Positions 1-3,420 of a stretch of 5,919 nucleotides of DNA are shown in pieces. The position numbers were made by a program, and so were the translations under genes. The stretch spans positions 1-5,919 of the forward strand of contig JAFMSC010000283.1 of assembly GCA_017353825.1 (NCBI GenBank). Direction: 5' to 3'. Every line of letters begins with the position of its first letter. Position 1 is the first letter of the stretch. The notes under the pieces were generated by a model, which ran no database searches, had not been told where the DNA came from, and was given only the letters and a program-made list of their open reading frames with translations. The stretch comes from Hyphomicrobiaceae bacterium (GTDB lineage: Bacteria; Pseudomonadota; Alphaproteobacteria; Rhizobiales; Hyphomicrobiaceae).

Positions 1-914
1 GCACCGCGCAAGGCGGCATTGAGCGCCTCCGCGCGCGCGAGCCCAGCGAGGCCGCGGTTGATCAGCAGCCGGTCCCAGCGCGCGCGGTCCTGGTCGAGCA
101 GCAGGATCGGCTCGCCGGCGGGCCCGACGCGCGCCTTGAGGCGCGAGGCCTGGATCTCCATCAGCGCGACCAGTCCGTGCACCTCGGGCTCCTCGGGCGC
201 CAGCCCGGCCAACACGCGGCCGAGGCGCAAAGCCTCCTCGCACAGCTGCGGCCGCATCCAGTCGCCGCCGGCAGTGGCCGTGTAGCCCTCGTTGAACACC
301 AGATAGAGCACGCCCAGCACCGAGGCGAGGCGCTCGGCGCGCTCCCTGCCGTGCGGCACGTCGAACGGCACCTGCTTTTCGGCCAGCGTGCGTTTGGCAC
401 GCACGATGCGCTGGGCGATGGTGGGCTCAGGGACGAGGAAGGCGCGCGCGATCTCCTGTGTCGTGAGCCCGCCCAGAAGGCGCAGCGTGAGGGCCACCCG
501 CGCCTCGGTGGAGAGCACCGGGTGGCAGGCCGTGAACATCAAGCGCAAGAGGTCATCGCCGATGTCGTCATCGAGCGCGGCGTCGAGATCAGGAGTCGCG
601 TCGCCGCCGGCCGTCATAAGGTCGTGTCCCAGCTCCTGGTGCTTGCGCTCGATGAGCTTGGCGCGGCGCAGCCGGTCGATGGCGCGATTTTTGGCGGCGG
701 CCATCAGCCAGGCGCCCGGCTTGTCGGGAATGCCCGACTGCGGCCACTGCTCCAGCGCGGAGACAAGCGCGTCCTGCGCCAGCTCCTCGGCAAGCCCGAT
801 GTCGCGCAGGATGCGCGCGAGCCCGGCGATCAGTTTCGCCTGCTCGATGCGGAAGACCGCTTCGATGGCGCCCAGGGTGGCGATGTGGGTGTGGGTGTCG
901 GTGGCCGTCGTCAC
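1..914 (-). CDS. ECF sigma factor, ECF42 type with DUF6596/TPR-like C-terminal extension (C-terminus cut by window edge)
   Basis: The 304 visible codons encode an RNA polymerase sigma factor that would direct polymerase to a small set of promoters. A sigma-2 region lies at about residues 14-85, with GLAEELAQDALVSALEQWP and the PGAWLMAAAKNRAIDRLRR stretch. Sigma-4 lies at about 120-180, with the helix-turn-helix TTQEIARAFLVPEPTIAQRI. A long C-terminal extension starts near residue 190 and includes the conserved LYLVFNEGYTATAGGD. This layout, with no anti-sigma gene nearby, matches ECF42, whose extension is known to be needed for activity. Family members run to roughly 400-420 residues, so about 100 are missing. 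The start is taken as GTG at 914, because an in-frame TGA sits 9 bases upstream (926-924) and family homology begins just after it. No good ribosome site precedes this GTG. The gene follows DGPF gene A by 139 bp on the same strand, and the DGPF proteins are its expected partners or targets. Confidence 0.93.
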   Translation of the reverse strand, partial: MTTATDTHTHIATLGAIEAVFRIEQAKLIAGLARILRDIGLAEELAQDALVSALEQWPQSGIPDKPGAWLMAAAKNRAIDRLRRAKLIERKHQELGHDLMTAGGDATPDLDAALDDDIGDDLLRLMFTACHPVLSTEARVALTLRLLGGLTTQEIARAFLVPEPTIAQRIVRAKRTLAEKQVPFDVPHGRERAERLASVLGVLYLVFNEGYTATAGGDWMRPQLCEEALRLGRVLAGLAPEEPEVHGLVALMEIQASRLKARVGPAGEPILLLDQDRARWDRLLINRGLAGLARAEALNAALRG

Positions 915-923
915 GGCCGCCGA

Positions 924-944
924 TCACACCATCATTGCCCTCCC
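924..944 (-). promoter_or_regulatory. Shine-Dalgarno-like GGGAGGG followed by a three-codon leader frame ahead of the sigma gene
   Basis: On the minus strand GGGAGGG (944-938) is followed two bases later by ATG ATG GTG TGA (935-924), in frame with the sigma gene. The likely sigma start, GTG at 914, comes nine bases after that stop. The purine run is therefore close to the mini-frame and 23 bases from the GTG. Translation of the mini-frame could feed the sigma start by reinitiation. Equally, the purine run may be chance and the weak GGCGG near the GTG may serve. That the motif and stop exist is certain; their function is inferred. Confidence 0.3.
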
Positions 945-995
945 GGTGCAACCAGCTGAAGGGCGGATTAATCGGGTTGGCGCCAAGCGCGTAAA

Positions 996-1009
996 CCCGC
1001 CGCAGCGGG
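996..1009 (-). terminator. Weak terminator-like hairpin between DGPF gene A and the sigma gene
   Basis: Read on the minus strand, CCCGC TGCG GCGGG forms a 5 bp GC-only stem with a 4-base loop, followed directly by only three T residues. It lies 44 bp past the stop of DGPF gene A and 81 bp before the sigma start. The short stem and short T tract make full termination doubtful. Partial termination that keeps sigma levels below DGPF levels is possible. Confidence 0.25.
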
Positions 1010-1053
1010 CTGAAGATGGCGGGGCTACGGCCTTCGGCCCAAACGAAGTCGCC

Positions 1054-1488
1054 CTACGAGTTCGCGGCATTCCGGCGCATACTCTCGCGCGTCGCCGCCT
1101 CACGTTTGCGCTCCTCGGGCGAGAGGAACTCGTGCGAGAAGTCCTCCTGCTCGAAAATCGGGCGCAGTTCGCACTCGCCCCGGCCCAGCACCTGCAGGAA
1201 GCGCGTGGTCCAGTGGATCGCCTCGTCCATGGATTTCACCTGAAACAGCGCGTAGGACGCCACCAATTCCTTGGACTCCGTGAACGGTCCGTCAATAACC
1301 GTAACCTTGCCGTCCTGGAGGCGCACGCGCTTGCCTTTGTCGCTGGGCTTGAGGCCGTTGGTGGACAGCATCACGCCGGCCTTGGTGATCTCCTCGATGA
1401 ACACGCCCATGCGCTCAATGAGGTCCTTGCTCGGTGGTGCACCGGCCTCGGAGTGCACGTCGGCCTTCAGCATTCCAAAGATTCGCAT
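1054..1488 (-). CDS. DGPF/YCII-domain protein A
   Basis: This is a 144-residue soluble protein of the YCII-related family, a small ferredoxin-like fold whose DGPF branch has no settled biochemical function. It starts MRIFGMLKADVHSEAG, carries ITKAGVMLSTNGLKPS at about 35-50, and has the name-giving DGPF at 66-69 within VIDGPFTESKELVASYALF. It ends with a charged tail rich in Glu and Arg (about 120-144). ATG 1488 is chosen because homology to the sister proteins starts there; the frame stays open upstream to 1647, but that part overlaps gene B and is unlike the family. A GAGAG sequence about 9 bases before the ATG is a modest ribosome site. The gene is 59 bp downstream of gene B with no promoter-like element of the kind seen before B and C, so co-transcription with B is likely. 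The family is known as the genomic partner of ECF42 sigma factors. Confidence 0.92.
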   Translation of the reverse strand: MRIFGMLKADVHSEAGAPPSKDLIERMGVFIEEITKAGVMLSTNGLKPSDKGKRVRLQDGKVTVIDGPFTESKELVASYALFQVKSMDEAIHWTTRFLQVLGRGECELRPIFEQEDFSHEFLSPEERKREAATRESMRRNAANS

Positions 1489-1547
1489 TGTCGTGTCTCT
1501 CACGATTGGATGTGTCTCATGGATTGGGGATAAAGGTAGATCCGCCA

Positions 1548-1928
1548 CTAGGCCGCGCTCCGCTCGGGCGGAAAAGCAGGCGAGTCCCACATCAGACGGA
1601 TCTCGCTCTCGCCGTCGCCCGCGATCTTCAGGAAGCGCTTGCCCCATTCGATCGCTTCCGCGTTCGAGCCCACACGGATGATGGCGAATCCGGCGATCAG
1701 CTCCTTGGCCTCCGTAAAGCGTCTGTCGATCACGGTGAACTTGCCGCCCGAGAGGCGCACGCGTGCGCCCCGCGACGATGGCAATAGCCCGTCGGTGGCG
1801 AGCAGGACACCCGCCTTGATCATATCGCCGATCAGCTTGCCCATTTCGGTCACTTCGTCCTGGGTTGGAGGCAAGCCGTCCTCAAGTTTTCCGGTATCGG
1901 CTGGCCTGTAAATGCACATGAATCGCAT
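1548..1928 (-). CDS. DGPF/YCII-domain protein B, with DRRF in place of DGPF
   Basis: This 126-residue YCII-family protein is the shortest of the three paralogs here. It begins MRFMCIYRPADTGKLEDG, has MIKAGVLLATDGLLPSSRGA at about 37-56, and VIDRRFTEAKELIAGFAIIR at about 66-85, ending soon after a SEIRLMWDSPAF stretch. The signature Gly-Pro at 69-70 is Arg-Arg (codons at 1724-1719), while every flanking residue of the motif is kept, so this looks like substitution and not frame loss. ATG 1928 is supported by AAAGGGA about 8 bases upstream and by the shared MRFM start. The frame stays open upstream to 2042 but lacks family similarity there. A putative ECF-type promoter and inverted repeats lie in the 165 bp leader. 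It is probably transcribed with gene A. Whether the changed motif alters activity cannot be told from sequence. Confidence 0.92.
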   Translation of the reverse strand: MRFMCIYRPADTGKLEDGLPPTQDEVTEMGKLIGDMIKAGVLLATDGLLPSSRGARVRLSGGKFTVIDRRFTEAKELIAGFAIIRVGSNAEAIEWGKRFLKIAGDGESEIRLMWDSPAFPPERSAA

Positions 1929-1952
1929 CTTGGTGAGTCCCTTTCGTTTTAT

Positions 1953-2027
1953 GTGTCCCGGAGGCTGTCGCGCGGACAAAAATCGCATTCGGGCGGCTGG
2001 CCTCCGGTGACACGACGAGCGACAGCC
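1953..2027. repeat. Two overlapping inverted repeats in the leader of DGPF gene B
   Basis: A perfect 9 bp inverted repeat pairs GGCTGTCGC (1963-1971) with GCGACAGCC (2019-2027). A second pairs CCGGAGGC (1958-1965) with GCCTCCGG (2000-2007), and GTGTC (1953-1957) with GACAC (2009-2013) across a one-base bulge. The two share bases 1963-1965, so they cannot both form. One arm of the first lies inside the spacer of the candidate promoter for B. The second would mostly lie at the 5' end of the transcript. They may be a regulator site or a leader structure, or chance pairing in GC-rich DNA. Confidence 0.4.
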
Positions 2028-2041
2028 GGCAGGGATCGACA
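2014..2041 (-). promoter_or_regulatory. Candidate ECF42-type promoter upstream of DGPF gene B
   Basis: On the minus strand a TGTCGA box (2041-2036) is followed by an 18 bp spacer and CGTC (2017-2014), which continues as CGTCGTGTCA. The same two blocks occur upstream of gene C. TGTCGA is, from memory of published ECF42 work in Streptomyces, the reported -35 type for this sigma group. The predicted transcript would start near 2005-2008, about 80 bases before ATG 1928. Confidence 0.5.
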
Positions 2042-2067
2042 CGGTCTTGACGAATGAAGGTCCTGAG

Positions 2068-2082
2068 CCCGGTCGATCCGGG
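2068..2082 (-). terminator. Small GC hairpin after DGPF gene C
   Basis: CCCGG TCGAT CCGGG can form a 5 bp stem 11 bp past the stop of gene C and before the candidate promoter of gene B. No T tract follows on the minus strand, so it is not a standard intrinsic terminator. It may only mark a separation of the C and B transcripts. Confidence 0.2.
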
Positions 2083-2093
2083 AGCCACCCCCG

Positions 2094-2531
2094 TCACTTC
2101 TGCTTTGCGATCTCCTCGCCGAGCTTGCGGTGGTGCTCCACGGCCGGGCTCTCGCCGAAGTCCTCCAGCTCAAAAAGCTGGCGGATCTCGATCTCGCAGT
2201 CGCCGTCGTGCGGCTTGGGGCAGCGCTTGATCCACTCGACCGCCTCGGCTCGGTCGCGCACCTGGATGATCCAGTAGCCGGCCACCAGCTCCTTGGTCTC
2301 GGCGAACGGCCCGTCGATCACCGCGCGCGGGCTGGTGCGGTCGCCCATCTTGCCGCCTGTGAACTTGATGCGTGCGCCCTTTGAGCTCGCCGTGAGCCCG
2401 TTGCCGTCAAGCATCACCCCAGCCTTCACCATCTCCTCGTTGAACTTGGCCATGGCGGCGAGCGCCTCCTCCGGGGGCAGCTTGCCGGCTTCCGAATCCT
2501 TGGTAGCCTTGACCATCACCATGAAGCGCAT
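2094..2531 (-). CDS. DGPF/YCII-domain protein C
   Basis: This 145-residue YCII-family protein is the first of the three paralogs in transcription order. It begins MRFMVMVKATKDSEAGKLPP, has MVKAGVMLDGNGLTASSKGA at about 34-53, and the intact DGPF at 73-76 in VIDGPFAETKELVAGYWIIQ. Further on are IKRCPKPHDGDCEIEIRQLF (about 101-120) and a charged tail. Compared with A and B it has seven extra residues just before VIDGPF (the MGDRTSPRA stretch). ATG 2531 is fixed by a strong GGAAGGAG 7 bases upstream and by the MRFM start shared with B; the frame runs open to 2648 without family similarity. A candidate ECF promoter lies about 75-100 bases upstream. The KRCP and IRQLF features mark it as a different subfamily from A and B, so the three are unlikely to be simple recent duplicates. 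Function unknown; sigma-linked by context. Confidence 0.93.
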   Translation of the reverse strand: MRFMVMVKATKDSEAGKLPPEEALAAMAKFNEEMVKAGVMLDGNGLTASSKGARIKFTGGKMGDRTSPRAVIDGPFAETKELVAGYWIIQVRDRAEAVEWIKRCPKPHDGDCEIEIRQLFELEDFGESPAVEHHRKLGEEIAKQK

Positions 2532-2607
2532 CGTCGTTCTCCTTCCGTTTGCGTTGGCCGCGCCGGCTGCCGGACCCAGCCGATGCCAAGCGCCGCTCTG
2601 ATGACAC

Positions 2608-2634
2608 GTCGAACGAGGCGCCGCAAAATCGACA
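2608..2634 (-). promoter_or_regulatory. Candidate ECF42-type promoter upstream of DGPF gene C
   Basis: On the minus strand TGTCGA (2634-2629) is followed by a 17 bp spacer and CGAC (2611-2608), which continues as CGACGTGTCA. On the plus strand the -10 areas of this site and the one before gene B read TGACACGTCGAACG and TGACACGACGAGCG, 12 of 14 bases alike. A further TGTCGA lies 26 bp upstream (2660-2655) without an equally good second box. The transcript would start near 2600, giving a leader of about 70 bases. Confidence 0.55.
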
Positions 2635-2693
2635 GGCCCCGCCAACACTTTCTTTCGACAGATGAGTAAGCCTTTGGCACAATTCAGACTTTG

Positions 2694-2738
2694 TCACGAG
2701 TCGGGGATCGTGCCTGGGTCCCTATCCCCTGCTCGTGA
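2694..2738. repeat. 45-bp imperfect palindrome in the divergent intergenic region
   Basis: TCACGAG (2694-2700) pairs with CTCGTGA (2732-2738), and inside it GGGGAT (2703-2708) pairs with ATCCCC (2724-2729). The two stems are separated only by one T-G wobble and one mismatch, leaving a 15-base loop. No T tract follows on either strand. It lies 74 bp before the start of the plus-strand membrane gene and 60 bp upstream of the candidate promoter of DGPF gene C. It could be a dimeric regulator site for the divergent genes, or an RNA stem in the leader of the membrane gene. Confidence 0.5.
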
Positions 2739-2812
2739 TAGCAAGTTGCAGATGGTCTTGGACCTCGGGTACGGCTCGTCTAGGGTCGCGCCAGGCAATC
2801 GGGGAGATTCCC

Positions 2813-3118
2813 ATGGCTGAGACGACGCAATTGGTGATGGGCGGGAGGCGCATGCTTGTGCCTCGGCTGCTGAAGCGCCTCGTGCAGGTGGGCCTGTCCG
2901 TGGCCGTCACCTCCGCGGTGTTCTTCGTCATGATCGCGGGCAACGGGTATCTGGTCGGGCGCACCACGCTGCGGACCGGTTTCAACGCCTGGCTGGTGTT
3001 CATCCAGCGCTCTGACATCCTGGCCACGATGGTGCTCACCGCCATCGTCACCATGCTCGTGATGTATTGGCAGCGCGACCAGGAACGGCGCCCGGGATCG
3101 GGCCGCCCCTCAATGTAA
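2813..3118 (+). CDS. Small two-helix membrane protein of unknown function
   Basis: This 101-residue protein is not recognised as a named family. After a basic N-terminal segment (RRMLVPRLLKRL, about 12-23) there is a hydrophobic helix at about 24-48 (with SVAVTSAVFFVMIAGNGYLV), a short polar loop with RTTLRTGFNAW and FIQRSD, and a second helix at about 69-86 (ILATMVLTAIVTMLVMYW). It ends in a charged tail, QRDQERRPGSGRPSM. The basic residues before helix 1 and after helix 2 predict both ends in the cytoplasm. No cleavable signal is evident. ATG 2813 is supported by GGGGAGA ending 5 bases upstream; an earlier in-frame GTG at 2735 would fall inside the palindrome and adds an atypical segment. 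The gene is divergent from the DGPF genes and convergent with the RND pump gene. It could be a small accessory or stress membrane protein; no partner is indicated. Confidence 0.75.
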   Translation: MAETTQLVMGGRRMLVPRLLKRLVQVGLSVAVTSAVFFVMIAGNGYLVGRTTLRTGFNAWLVFIQRSDILATMVLTAIVTMLVMYWQRDQERRPGSGRPSM

Positions 3119-3139
3119 GGGACGTTGCGGTGTCGGCGC

Positions 3140-3160
3140 CTGCTTGCCGAACCCAAGCAG
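3140..3160 (+). terminator. Hairpin just after the small membrane gene
   Basis: CTGCTTG CCGAACC CAAGCAG gives a perfect 7 bp stem with a 7-base loop, 21 bp past the stop of the membrane gene. No T tract follows, so it is not a standard intrinsic terminator, but its position suggests a role at the transcript's 3' end. Confidence 0.3.
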
Positions 3161-3227
3161 CCTACCCGCGCCGCTTGCTCGACCACCACGAACCGCGCCC
3201 AATCGACAAGATGGGCTTCCCGCAACG

Positions 3228-3311
3228 GGGCCTTGTCGTGGGCCTCGTCGTGGGCCTAGTCGTGGGCCTTGTCGTGGGCCTTGTCGTGGGCCTTGTGGTA
3301 GCCTTGTCGAT
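3228..3311. repeat. 12-bp tandem repeat, six units plus a degenerate seventh
   Basis: The unit GGGCCTTGTCGT is repeated head to tail from 3228. Units 1, 4 and 5 are identical, units 2, 3 and 6 each differ by one base (units 2 and 3 at the same position), and a seventh (3300-3311) is degraded. It sits in the 302 bp gap between two convergent genes (3119-3420), which otherwise holds only small hairpins. Because 12 is a multiple of three, reading frames pass through it. A plus-strand frame from ATG 3211 to TGA 3333 would encode 40 residues with a (GLVV)n hydrophobic stretch, and the other strand would give repeated TTRP. Neither has a convincing ribosome site. The simplest reading is a minisatellite that varies by slippage. 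Confidence 0.9.
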
Positions 3312-3313
3312 GC

Positions 3314-3330
3314 GCCCAGCCTGGCTGGGC
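3314..3330. terminator. Short hairpin between convergent genes
   Basis: GCCCAGC CTG GCTGGGC forms a 7 bp GC-rich stem with a 3-base loop, right after the tandem repeat and 90 bp beyond the RND gene's stop on the minus strand. No T tract is present on either side. It may help end transcripts from either convergent gene. Confidence 0.2.
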
Positions 3331-3420
3331 TGAGGCCTGGCCGGCCGAGTTGGGGATATATGGCAACGGCCCAATGCCGGCGCGACATCCGAGCCGCCCC
3401 TGCCGACGCGGGCTATCCCC

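Noticed and set aside
388..1533. Long plus-strand open frame of 381 codons.
   Set aside because: It lies opposite the sigma gene and DGPF gene A, which have clear family motifs. Its product is Arg/Ser/Ala-rich with no recognisable domain, as expected for antisense frames in GC-rich DNA.
1489..1647. N-terminal extension of DGPF protein A to an upstream ATG.
   Set aside because: The extension overlaps the end of gene B and has no family similarity; the family start is at 1488. The same reasoning removes the extensions of B (to 2042) and C (to 2648).
2746..2776. Possible sigma-70 promoter (TTGCAG, 18 bp, TACGGC) for the small membrane gene.
   Set aside because: The -10 match is poor and such matches are common by chance, so it was not listed as a feature.
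3228..3311. Tandem repeat considered as a CRISPR array.
   Set aside because: The 12-bp units are directly adjacent with no spacers, and no cas genes are present.
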